Made by a program: the position numbers and the translations under genes. A DNA stretch of 64,000 nt from Sutterella sp. GTDB taxonomy: Bacteria > Pseudomonadota > Gammaproteobacteria > Burkholderiales > Burkholderiaceae_F. Positions within the stretch are counted from its first letter, which is position 1, and every line of letters starts with the position of its first letter. The notes beneath the pieces were generated by a model that saw nothing but the letters and a program-made list of their open reading frames with translations, did no database searches and had not been told where the DNA came from. Positions 1 through 9,161 of the stretch are shown here, one piece after another. The stretch is from the NCBI GenBank assembly GCA_020025955.1, contig JAHHRF010000002.1:16190-80189 (forward strand), given 5' to 3'.

Positions 1-1
1 G

Positions 2-1315
2 ACCAACCCAGGGGCGACGCCGGAGTTTGACTTCGCGCTCGCTTCGGACATCAAGGTCGGGACCGTTACCGTGGGTGACACGGGGGTGGCTGGCGCCAAG
101 ACCGTGAAGCTCTCGGTCAATACGGAAGGGAACCTCACCACGGACGCGGGGCAAGGCGTTGCCATCACGAAGGGTAACGACACCACGTCCCTCTTAGCGG
201 ACGGGCTGCATGCCAAGAATCAAACCGCCTCGGCGGATTTGACGGCAGCGGGTCTCGCTGTGAAGGGTGAGAACGACAAGGCCACGACGGTGGACGCGGG
301 TTCGATGACGCTCACAGGCGCTGCGGGTAAAACCGTGACCCTCTCGGCGGATACGGACGGCAACGCCCACCTTCAGGCGGATAACGTCGCGTTAGGGACG
401 GGCGCTACGGTAACGGACGCCCAAGCCTTACCTGACACCGTGACGGTGACAGACATCAGCACGGTCACTCTTAAGACCGATGAAATGGCAGGGGTGACGG
501 CGGCAGGCGTGGTCTCCCTTGGGGCCGCCAACGCTGAACGACGTCTCCAAAACGTCGCCGCGGGCATGATTTCTGCTCAGTCGACGGACGCCATCAACGG
601 GAGCCAACTCTTTGCCTTAGCTAAGGAAGTGGCCAAGATCCCGGTGACCAAACTCGATGCCAAGGACAACTTGACCATCGGTGGTACGGTGGGAGCGAAT
701 GCCGAATCCACGACCGCGTTAGGGAAGAACACCCAAACGGACGGCACGGGTGCCGTGGCTTTAGGCTCGGGCGCCAGTGCGCAAGGTGACGGTGCGGTGG
801 CGATCGGTCAGAAGGCTCAAGCGCAAGGCAACGGCGTTGCGTTAGGGGACGGTGCCCAGGCCACGGCCGGGAACGTAGCCTTAGGCGCTGGGTCGAGTGC
901 CCTAGAGCGTGCTGACCTCGCTCCTGGCGTTGTCGGGGTTGTGAGCGTCGGTAACGAAGCCAACGGCGAAACCCGCATCATCGCTGGGGTCGCGGACGGC
1001 ACCCGCCCGACGGACGCTGTCAACGTTCGACAGATGGAACGCTTTGGCCAAGGGGTCAATCAACGCATCACGAACTTGCAAGACGAGTCGCGTGGCGGGA
1101 TTGCCTCGGTTGCTGCGATGGCGAACTTGCCCCCGGCCTTCCGTCCGGGTCAGTCCGGCGTGACGATGGGGATGGGGAACTTCAAGGGCTCCTCCGCCAT
1201 TGCCATTGGGGCCACCCACATGAACGAACGTGGCGACGTGGTCATGAAGCTCTCGGGCTCGGTATCCGACAACGGCGACGCCGTGGTCGGGGCTGGGGTC
1301 GGGTTCTACTGGTAA
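2..1315 (+). CDS. Trimeric autotransporter adhesin (YadA/Hia type), C-terminal part, 5' end outside window
   Basis: The frame is open from base 2 to the TAA at 1313-1315, so the gene starts outside the window; the GTG at 71 is internal. Trimeric autotransporters are surface adhesins whose C-terminus forms a 12-stranded outer-membrane barrel from three chains. Seen here: passenger repeats, then a YadA-head-like run of AVALGSGA / AVAIGQKA / VALGDGA units at about 700-900, a neck with IIAGVADGTRPTDAVNVRQ at about 980-1030, a short coiled-coil segment, and an anchor ending in VGFYW with the terminal aromatic residue typical of barrel proteins. It faces the TonB receptor convergently. Ligand unknown. 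The class is clear; length and N-terminal signal cannot be judged. Confidence 0.93.
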   Translation, partial: TNPGATPEFDFALASDIKVGTVTVGDTGVAGAKTVKLSVNTEGNLTTDAGQGVAITKGNDTTSLLADGLHAKNQTASADLTAAGLAVKGENDKATTVDAGSMTLTGAAGKTVTLSADTDGNAHLQADNVALGTGATVTDAQALPDTVTVTDISTVTLKTDEMAGVTAAGVVSLGAANAERRLQNVAAGMISAQSTDAINGSQLFALAKEVAKIPVTKLDAKDNLTIGGTVGANAESTTALGKNTQTDGTGAVALGSGASAQGDGAVAIGQKAQAQGNGVALGDGAQATAGNVALGAGSSALERADLAPGVVGVVSVGNEANGETRIIAGVADGTRPTDAVNVRQMERFGQGVNQRITNLQDESRGGIASVAAMANLPPAFRPGQSGVTMGMGNFKGSSAIAIGATHMNERGDVVMKLSGSVSDNGDAVVGAGVGFYW

Positions 1316-1324
1316 GACCAACCA

Positions 1325-1354
1325 CCAAGGGGGGCTTTGAATCGCCCCCCTTGG
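1325..1354 (+). terminator. Perfect 11-bp hairpin after the adhesin gene
   Basis: CCAAGGGGGGC (1325-1335) pairs exactly with 1344-1354 across an 8-nt loop, ten bases after the adhesin stop. No T-run follows, so it may stabilise the 3' end rather than terminate. A second hairpin lies just beyond. Confidence 0.6.
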
Positions 1355-1392
1355 AAGGTGACCTCGTCAAACCATCACCCCAACGCAAACCA

Positions 1393-1436
1393 AAGGGGCT
1401 TGAGGGATATCGAATCCCCCAAGCCCCTTCTTTATT
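1393..1436. terminator. Bidirectional terminator between adhesin and TonB receptor
   Basis: AAGGGGCTTG (1393-1402) pairs with CAAGCCCCTT (1420-1429). A T-rich stretch follows on the plus strand (1428-1438), and a shorter T-rich tail lies on the minus side. It sits between two convergent genes and probably ends both transcripts. Confidence 0.75.
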
Positions 1437-1453
1437 TTGGAACCGTTAGGCCC

Positions 1454-3778
1454 TTAGAACTTCACTTCTAAGGTCATGTTGTAGTTGCGGCCCGGTTGGT
1501 AGTAGCGTTCCAGCCCTAAGCCATTGTCGTTGACGTGGTTAACCTTGGAATGGTCCAAGATCCCGCGTAACGAATCCCAGGTTTGGTAACGCTTATTCGT
1601 AATGTTGTAAACCCCAGCACGAAGCGTGACGTTCTTATAAGGCTTCCACCAACCAAAGAGGTCAAAGATGTTGGCTTCTTTGTTACGCCACTTCCAGGTC
1701 GTACGACCACCCGTTTCACTACGGTGATAGGTGTCCGTTTCTTTTTTCGCCCCTAAATAGGTCCCACGGGCATAGATCCCCCACTTTTCACTGGGATGTT
1801 CGTAGTCAATCCCGTAGACGTACTTCAAGGGTTGGATCGGCAAGATGCTTAAGCCCTCGCCCGTTTCCCCGTCAGCCATCCCGATGGAGCCCACAAGCTT
1901 GGCGCCCTTGAGCTTGTCAGAGAACGTATCCAAGTTAAAGCTACCCGAAGCTTCAAACCCGTGAATCTTGGCCTTTTCCAAGTTCACCATCTTGAGGGTG
2001 TAGTACTGAACAGGATCTTCCCACCACTTCTTCGACGGCACCTTTAACCACAATTCATCTTCAAAGAGGAAGTCCTTGTAGTTGATGTGGAAGGCGTTGA
2101 TGTTAAACGTACCGTAGCGATTATTAAGTTGTAAGAACACGTTTTGCGTCAAGCTCTTTTCAGGACGCAGATCCGGATTGGGTAACCAGTTCCCATAGGG
2201 GTTTTCGTACTTAAAGTAGAGTTCCGTCGCGCTCGGGTTACGGAAACCCGTCCCGATGTTGTAGCCCAACTTAAAGGCGCGATCGACCTCTAAGTCAACG
2301 CCTACATTAAAGGCCTTGTTCGTAAAGGACTTACGCTTGGGATCTTTGACTTCCCCGAAACCCTTACACTCTTCGGAACACGCGGCGTTATAGGGCTTGG
2401 GCTGGTGGCTCGACTTTTCAATACGACCGCCTAAATGTAAACCGATGACGGTATCGTGATTTCTGAAGACCCCAGAATTCCAAAAGATGTTGTCGCCCAA
2501 CACTAAGCCCCTATCGGTCGTGTCAACAGGGCGCTGAATCGTATACGGCTTGCCCGGATCTAACGTGTCGCTAAAGAACGGGCGCGTATGGTCTAAGTTG
2601 ATGTTTTTGACCATGCGCTTACTCGCAAAAGCACGCATATCAAAATTGTGCTCCCCATAGAACTCAATCGGTGCCGACTGCGCTTCCAGGGTTACACGAC
2701 CAAATTTGGTCTTAAAGGAGCGGTCTTTATGGGAGTTGACGTACCAGGGCGACTTTTGAACCACGGCATCAGCTGCAGCGTCATAACCCATGGTGTAGGT
2801 CGAGTCTTCCGTAATGGCCTTGGTGTCCACCACTAACGCTTCACCCGATAGCTTCAACTTGTTGAGGTAATCGTTATAAGGCGCAAAGGTGTAGTCCACC
2901 GTGGCCGAATGACGCGTCGAGATGTCATTGGATTGCGTCAATTCGTTTGCGTTATTGTGGTTGCGGGAGTTTTCCCAAAGCATTCGATCGAACTTCGTCC
3001 CATTGACGTTCAAGCCCACCGAGTGCATGTCATTGAAGTGGTAGCGCAGCTTGGCCAAATACGTATGCGCATTATGAACGGAAGGGTCCGGGTGCTGGGA
3101 GTCCGCCTTCAGGTAGATGTTCCCGCGCCCTAAGCTCTTGTTGTTGTGCCCATGGCGGTGCGAATAAAGTAACAACGCCGAAACCGAGTCACCCCTCCAG
3201 GCCGCAGACACCGTCTTTAACCATTCACGGTTTTTCGTGGCGTAGCCCACGCGCCCTAACGCGCCCCAACGCTTGTCCCCGTCCACAATATCTTCAGGGT
3301 TCAAGGTGCGGAAGTTCACAGAACCCCCAACGGCCCCACTCCCGGTTTCCACCGAATTGGACCCACGGTCAATGGAAATCGCCGTCACCAATTCCGGATC
3401 CACCGTCGGACGCGACGTATTCATGTTCCCGTAACGGGCGTACAAGGAGTTTTCTTCAAAGTTAGGAAGCGAAACGCCATCAACGAGGATCCCCACGCGG
3501 TTCCCTTCAACACCGCGCATGGTAAAGCCCTTATTGAAACGCCCTTCTTCTTGAAGCCCTAAGTCTTGTTCGTAGCGGGTTAAGTCACGCATGTCACGAA
3601 TCATTTCGCGTGCAATGCGTTTATGCCCGACGGTTGTGCTCGAGGGGGCTTTGTCAGTGATTTCGGTGGCGGTGACGTTAACGTCATCGGTCGTCACAAC
3701 GTCTGCGGCCCAGACGTTGGGGGCAAAAAAGACGGCAAGTATCGCCAGGCTTAATGGGTTTTTGGAAAGAGAGGTCAT
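1454..3778 (-). CDS. TonB-dependent outer-membrane receptor, heme/hemoglobin-transferrin type
   Basis: 774 aa beginning with a signal peptide that ends near NVWA|AD. The plug domain follows (about 40-160), with the invariant MRGVEGNRVGILVDGVSLP region and a GSGAVGGSVNFRT segment. The rest is a 22-strand-type barrel ending in a C-terminal Phe (LEVKF). The motif pattern matches the hemoglobin/transferrin/lactoferrin receptor family, which takes heme or iron from host proteins using TonB energy. Two Fur boxes lie upstream, so iron repression is likely. No tonB-exbBD or heme ABC genes are adjacent, so the rest of the uptake system is elsewhere. The exact ligand is inferred, not shown. Confidence 0.9.
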   Translation of the reverse strand: MTSLSKNPLSLAILAVFFAPNVWAADVVTTDDVNVTATEITDKAPSSTTVGHKRIAREMIRDMRDLTRYEQDLGLQEEGRFNKGFTMRGVEGNRVGILVDGVSLPNFEENSLYARYGNMNTSRPTVDPELVTAISIDRGSNSVETGSGAVGGSVNFRTLNPEDIVDGDKRWGALGRVGYATKNREWLKTVSAAWRGDSVSALLLYSHRHGHNNKSLGRGNIYLKADSQHPDPSVHNAHTYLAKLRYHFNDMHSVGLNVNGTKFDRMLWENSRNHNNANELTQSNDISTRHSATVDYTFAPYNDYLNKLKLSGEALVVDTKAITEDSTYTMGYDAAADAVVQKSPWYVNSHKDRSFKTKFGRVTLEAQSAPIEFYGEHNFDMRAFASKRMVKNINLDHTRPFFSDTLDPGKPYTIQRPVDTTDRGLVLGDNIFWNSGVFRNHDTVIGLHLGGRIEKSSHQPKPYNAACSEECKGFGEVKDPKRKSFTNKAFNVGVDLEVDRAFKLGYNIGTGFRNPSATELYFKYENPYGNWLPNPDLRPEKSLTQNVFLQLNNRYGTFNINAFHINYKDFLFEDELWLKVPSKKWWEDPVQYYTLKMVNLEKAKIHGFEASGSFNLDTFSDKLKGAKLVGSIGMADGETGEGLSILPIQPLKYVYGIDYEHPSEKWGIYARGTYLGAKKETDTYHRSETGGRTTWKWRNKEANIFDLFGWWKPYKNVTLRAGVYNITNKRYQTWDSLRGILDHSKVNHVNDNGLGLERYYQPGRNYNMTLEVKF

Positions 3779-3850
3779 GAGCTAGCACTTCAGGTGTTGG
3801 TGCCCGTAGGGTTTGAGGCACGGGTTTTTCTTCTTAGTGTTTACACGTAA

Positions 3851-3865
3851 TGAGAATCAATCTCA
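3851..3865. promoter_or_regulatory. Fur box 1 (proximal)
   Basis: TGAGAATCAATCTCA is a 7-1-7 dyad resembling the Fur consensus TGATAATnATTATCA, 73 bp upstream of the TonB receptor start. It probably overlaps the receptor promoter. Confidence 0.65.
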
Positions 3866-4003
3866 CTACGGTTTATCGAGTGTATGAAGGCCTTAGAACA
3901 AACGCAATTTTGTAATTACTTATGAACCGTTATCCCAAATTTCATACAAAAACCCTTATCTTTCATACGGTTGCAGAATCCGAAAATGGTAATTTTTCCG
4001 TTG

Positions 4004-4018
4004 TGAGAATGATTATCA
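4004..4018. promoter_or_regulatory. Fur box 2 (distal, strong)
   Basis: TGAGAATGATTATCA differs from the 7-1-7 Fur consensus TGATAATnATTATCA at one position. It lies about 225 bp upstream of the TonB receptor. The distance suggests a second operator, or a longer leader with its promoter here. Confidence 0.75.
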
Positions 4019-4125
4019 GGAAAATTCCCTATTCATAAATTCCACTTTCCCCTCCCATGAGGGGGTGACGTTTTTGCTGATTCCTATTGTTATGTTCACT
4101 TTCAGTGTTGTTTTTTTGTCTTTCT

Positions 4126-4197
4126 GGGCTTCTCGCCCCCTCGTCAGGGAATCCAAACGGATGAGGAGGTAATGACCTCTTTAGGGTAAAAGCAAAA
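4126..4197 (+). other. Two-copy intergenic element, copy 1 (upstream of guaB)
   Basis: Ordered blocks: TCTC-GCCCCC (4131-4140), TCAG (4144-4147), seven bases, AAACGGATGAGG (4155-4166), hairpin GAGGT-AATG-ACCTC (4166-4179), AGGGTAA (4183-4189), AGCAAAA (4191-4197). The same blocks in the same order occur at 28911-28990. The remaining non-coding sequence from 3779 to 4420 also holds the two Fur boxes and a CCCCTC/GAGGGG hairpin (4049-4064). I see no ORF of interest in it. Function unknown. Confidence 0.5.
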
Positions 4198-4240
4198 AAA
4201 TTTGGGCCCGATGTGCACTCAACGACGAAAAAAACGTTAG

Positions 4241-5890
<1,650 letters not shown>

Positions 5891-5900
5891 GGGTTAAGAG

Positions 5901-5930
5901 ACGGGGTTCCCACGCGGAGCCCCGTTTTTT
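5901..5930 (+). terminator. Rho-independent terminator after guaB
   Basis: ACGGGGTTCC (5901-5910) pairs with 5916-5925 with one G-U, and Ts run through 5930. It shows guaB and guaA are at least partly separate transcripts. Confidence 0.85.
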
Positions 5931-6037
5931 CCCTGATTGACGGTAAAACTCGCGGTAAACCCTAAGTTTTCACGGGTCAACCAACGCATTCTGCGTTAAA
6001 ATCTATTGTTTTCAATTTCGAGCGGATAGCCAAACTG

Positions 6038-7603
6038 ATGTCCCACGATCGCATTCTTATTCTTGACTTCGGCAGCCAAGTGACGCAGCTCATCGCCCGT
6101 CGCGTGCGCGAAGCCCATGTTTATTGTGAAGTTCACCCCAATGATGTCTCCGAAGAATTCATCCGTGAATTCAACCCCAAGGGCATCATCTTGTCGGGCT
6201 CTCATATGAGCGCCTACGAAGAAGCCAACGACCAGGCTAGCCCCGCCGTCTTCTCGGCTGGCGTGCCGGTGCTTGGTATCTGCTACGGTATGCAGACCAT
6301 GGCCCAGCAGTTGGGCGGCAAGGTTGAAAGTGGCACCAAGCGTGAATTCGGTTACGCCGAAGTCCGTGCCCACGGTCATACCCGCCTCTTAAAGGGGATC
6401 GAAGACTTCCAGACCGAAGACGGTCACGGGATGCTTAAGGTTTGGATGAGCCACGGCGACAAGGTTGCTGAATTGCCTCCTGGCTTTAAGGTCATGTGCT
6501 CCACCCCCTCTTGCCCGATCGCCGGTATGTGCGACGAAGAGCGTGGCTTCTATGCCCTCCAGTTCCACCCTGAAGTGACCCACACCGTTAAGGGTCGCGA
6601 CATGCTCAACCGCTTTGTGCTCGACATCTGTGGCGCCAAGGCTGACTGGGTGATGGGTAACTACGTGGACGAAGCCGTCCAGAAGATCCGTGAACAAGTG
6701 GGCGACGAAGAAGTCATCCTCGGTCTCTCGGGTGGCGTGGACAGTTCCGTCGCTGCCGCCTTGATTCACCGCGCTATCGGTAAGCAGCTCACCTGCGTGT
6801 TCGTTGACAACGGTCTTCTCCGTAAGGACGAACGCAAGCAAGTGGAAGAAACCTTCAAGCAGAACATGGGCTTGAAGTTAGTGGTCGTCGACGCTGTGGA
6901 TCGCTTCATGGGCGAACTCGCTGGCGTGACCGATCCGGAAGCCAAGCGTAAGATCATTGGCCGCGTCTTCGTGGAAATCTTCCAGGAAGAAGCTGAAAAG
7001 TTAACGAGCGCCAAGTGGTTGGCTCAGGGCACGATCTACCCTGACGTCATCGAATCCGCCGGTGCCAAGAGCAAGAAGGCTAAGACCATTAAGAGCCACC
7101 ACAATGTGGGTGGGTTGCCGGATACGCTTCACTTGAAGCTTCTTGAGCCGTTACGTGACCTCTTCAAGGACGAAGTCCGTGAATTGGGTCTCTCCTTGGG
7201 TCTCCCCGCTGAAATGGTCTTCCGTCACCCGTTCCCGGGTCCGGGCTTAGGCGTTCGTATCTTGGGTGAAGTGAAGCAAGAATACGCTGACCTTCTCCGT
7301 GAAGCCGATGCCATCTTCATCGAGGAATTGCGCGCCGCTGACCTCTACGACAAGGTGAGCCAGGCCTTCGTGGTCTTCCTCCCCGTTAAGAGCGTGGGCG
7401 TGATGGGCGACGGCCGCACCTATGACTGGGTGGTGAGCTTACGTTGCGTTGAAACGAGCGACTTCATGACGGCCCACTGGAGCCACCTCCCCTACGAGTT
7501 GTTGGGTAAGGTCTCCAACCGTATCATCAATGAAGTCAAGGGCATCAACCGCGTCTGCTACGACGTCTCCGGTAAGCCCCCTGCCACGATCGAATGGGAA
7601 TAA
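6038..7603 (+). CDS. guaA: GMP synthase (glutamine-hydrolysing)
   Basis: 521 aa. Amidates XMP to GMP with ATP and glutamine. The N-terminal class I amidotransferase has nucleophile Cys82 in LGICYGMQ and the FHPEVTH His/Glu pair. A PP-loop ATP pyrophosphatase follows ([10 protein letters not shown], near residue 230), then the dimerisation domain ending in the family signature PPATIEWE. The start gives [14 protein letters not shown], the standard N-terminus. It lies 147 bp after guaB, beyond the guaB terminator, so it probably has its own promoter in 5931-6037, where I could not fix clear boxes. Confidence 0.98.
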   Translation: MSHDRILILDFGSQVTQLIARRVREAHVYCEVHPNDVSEEFIREFNPKGIILSGSHMSAYEEANDQASPAVFSAGVPVLGICYGMQTMAQQLGGKVESGTKREFGYAEVRAHGHTRLLKGIEDFQTEDGHGMLKVWMSHGDKVAELPPGFKVMCSTPSCPIAGMCDEERGFYALQFHPEVTHTVKGRDMLNRFVLDICGAKADWVMGNYVDEAVQKIREQVGDEEVILGLSGGVDSSVAAALIHRAIGKQLTCVFVDNGLLRKDERKQVEETFKQNMGLKLVVVDAVDRFMGELAGVTDPEAKRKIIGRVFVEIFQEEAEKLTSAKWLAQGTIYPDVIESAGAKSKKAKTIKSHHNVGGLPDTLHLKLLEPLRDLFKDEVRELGLSLGLPAEMVFRHPFPGPGLGVRILGEVKQEYADLLREADAIFIEELRAADLYDKVSQAFVVFLPVKSVGVMGDGRTYDWVVSLRCVETSDFMTAHWSHLPYELLGKVSNRIINEVKGINRVCYDVSGKPPATIEWE

Positions 7604-7635
7604 TATTCCCTCACGATTGTCGTTAGGCCAATGAG

Positions 7636-7666
7636 AAAAGCGCCAGTTTCGAACTGGCGCTTTTTT
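7636..7666. terminator. Bidirectional terminator, guaA / thiamine gene
   Basis: A perfect 13-bp stem (7636-7648 with 7652-7664) and TCG loop sits between convergent genes. It has six Ts on the plus strand and four or more on the minus strand. Confidence 0.9.
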
Positions 7667-7693
7667 CGTTTTGGCGTTTTGTTTTGACGCGCT

Positions 7694-8365
7694 TTACGCC
7701 ATCTTGTGGCACTTACGCTCAAAGGCGATGTAAAGAAGGCTAGAGCCCTCTGCTTTGACACGCATGGGCGTTGCCGTCACCTCGTTTAAGGTCGCTTCCC
7801 AAAGCTCTAAAAAGGGACGGTTTTCAAATGGATAGGCGACGCCGTGAGCACTCATGGGACGGCCGTCCAACGCAAAGAAACTCACCTGGGTGCCCACGTC
7901 AAGCGTTAAGGCTTTTTCGCCCGTAAAGGGAATAAACACCCCATAGGGCGTTAACGCCACCACGTCGAGCGCTAAACGTCGGTAGTAGGAGAGGAGCGAA
8001 ATGTTCGCCAACGTATGGTCTTCTCGGCGACCCGTCAGCCCCACGATTAAGAGTCGCGTCCAGCCTTGGGCTTTAGCCCAAAAGACGGCTTTGGTGAGGT
8101 CATTGGTGTCTTGCTCAGCCACTTCAATGAGCTGCAACCCCAGCTTTTCGCACAAGTCGCGCGACACTGAGTCGCCGTCTCCAATGAGCGTGTCGGGCGC
8201 CGTTTGCGTACGCGCGTAAAAGTCGTCCAGGGCCCCATCGCACACCACCGTGTGTTGAGCGTGCGCCATAGCCTGCTTGAGCGCCTCCGCCGACAAAGGC
8301 TCACCGTGCGCAACAATCAAGGCATCAAAGGGCGACATTAAGGCGTCGAGAGAAAAAGCGGTCAT
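7694..8365 (-). CDS. Thiamine pyrophosphokinase
   Basis: 223 aa. Transfers pyrophosphate from ATP to thiamine to make TPP directly. The start at 8365 forms an ATGA overlap with the upstream transporter stop; a longer frame to 8575 only runs antisense-like through that gene. Seen: VVCDGALDDF (about 40), the GDGDSVS metal/diphosphate motif (compare GDFDS), QDTNDLTKA (compare QDTTDLEKA), GLTGRREDHTLANI and a C-terminal thiamine-binding beta domain. Most proteobacteria phosphorylate thiamine phosphate with ThiL, so a TPK coupled to a transporter suggests thiamine salvage. Confidence 0.92.
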   Translation of the reverse strand: MTAFSLDALMSPFDALIVAHGEPLSAEALKQAMAHAQHTVVCDGALDDFYARTQTAPDTLIGDGDSVSRDLCEKLGLQLIEVAEQDTNDLTKAVFWAKAQGWTRLLIVGLTGRREDHTLANISLLSYYRRLALDVVALTPYGVFIPFTGEKALTLDVGTQVSFFALDGRPMSAHGVAYPFENRPFLELWEATLNEVTATPMRVKAEGSSLLYIAFERKCHKMA

Positions 8366-8931
8366 ACGCGAGCAAGACGAATCCAGCGAAGTAGCCCCCA
8401 GACGGCCACCCCAGTGTAAAAGGCATAAAAGACGCCCGTCACGGTGTAGCCCTGATAGAAATAGAGGGCACAGTAGATGACGTTCGCAATGAGCCAACAG
8501 TACCACGTCTCCACGTATTCTTTGGCTAAAAGCACCATGCCGATGAGGCTCACCGACGTGGCCACAGCATCCCACAAGGGGAAGGGACTTTCCATAAACG
8601 CTTCAAACGCGTACGCCAGAAGGGGCACCAAAACGAGTGTCCCGCCAACCGTCAGGGCGCGAGCCGGACGGCTTGCCCATGTGATCTGTGGGGTTTCAGG
8701 TGCCTCCCCACGGCGTTTGTGCCACATCCACCAGCCCACGAGGCAGGCGAGGATGTAGTAGACGTTCACCAAAATATTGCCGTAGACCGCACTTTCCCAC
8801 GAGAGGTAAATGTAGAAAAAGGGCATCACAACGCCCACGGGCCAGAGCCACATGCTGGCTCGCATTTCCAGGATGACGTAGAGGATCCCTAAGGCGGCCC
8901 CCACGAGTTCAATCACATCGGTCGGCGTCAT
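8362..8931 (-). CDS. PnuC-family vitamin transporter, probable thiamine transporter PnuT
   Basis: 189 aa integral membrane protein with about seven hydrophobic segments. It carries the PnuC-family hallmarks ILVNVYYILACLVGWWMW and WYCWLIANVIYCALYFYQG. PnuC proteins are SWEET-like facilitators that trap vitamins through intracellular phosphorylation. The start MTPTDVIEL at 8931 is chosen; the upstream frame runs back into the tRNA terminator. The 4-nt overlap with thiamine pyrophosphokinase indicates thiamine as substrate (PnuT subtype) rather than nicotinamide riboside. That is inference from context. I looked for a TPP riboswitch upstream and found none; only 30 bp separate the start from a terminator. 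Confidence 0.85.
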   Translation of the reverse strand: MTPTDVIELVGAALGILYVILEMRASMWLWPVGVVMPFFYIYLSWESAVYGNILVNVYYILACLVGWWMWHKRRGEAPETPQITWASRPARALTVGGTLVLVPLLAYAFEAFMESPFPLWDAVATSVSLIGMVLLAKEYVETWYCWLIANVIYCALYFYQGYTVTGVFYAFYTGVAVWGLLRWIRLARV

Positions 8932-8960
8932 AAATCGGGGAAAGAAGGCAAATTTTGGCC

Positions 8961-8995
8961 AAAAAAAATCCGTTTTTCTGAATCGAAAAAACGGA
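8961..8995 (-). terminator. Terminator of tRNA-Gly
   Basis: TCCGTTTTT (8969-8977) pairs with 8987-8995, with eight Us on the minus strand (8961-8968). It lies directly between tRNA-Gly and the PnuT gene. Confidence 0.85.
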
Positions 8996-9000
8996 GCGTT

Positions 9001-9075
9001 TGGAGCGGGCGAAGGGAGTCGAACCCTCGTCATTAGCTTGGGAAGCTAAGGTAATAGCCGTTATACGACGCCCGC
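9001..9075 (-). tRNA. tRNA-Gly(CCC)
   Basis: 75 nt including an encoded CCA (9001-9003 on the complement). The acceptor GCGGGCG pairs with the 3' CGCCCGC, the T arm has GGTTCGACTCC, and the anticodon stem TTAGC/GCTAA closes a TTCCCAA loop, giving anticodon CCC for GGG codons. The structure is standard and no intron is seen. The antisense frame over it is the familiar spurious tRNA-derived ORF. Confidence 0.97.
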
Positions 9076-9161
9076 AATCAAGTTGTAGAGGAAATTGTAC
9101 TGATTTTTTTAGGTTTTGCAAATGGGGAGCGAAAGATTGCCCTTTCCCTCCCCTATTCGTG

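Noticed and set aside
8932-9000. TPP riboswitch upstream of the PnuT gene
   Set aside because: Searched for the CTGAGA and GATCTGGATAATGCC-type thi-box elements; only a tRNA terminator is present.
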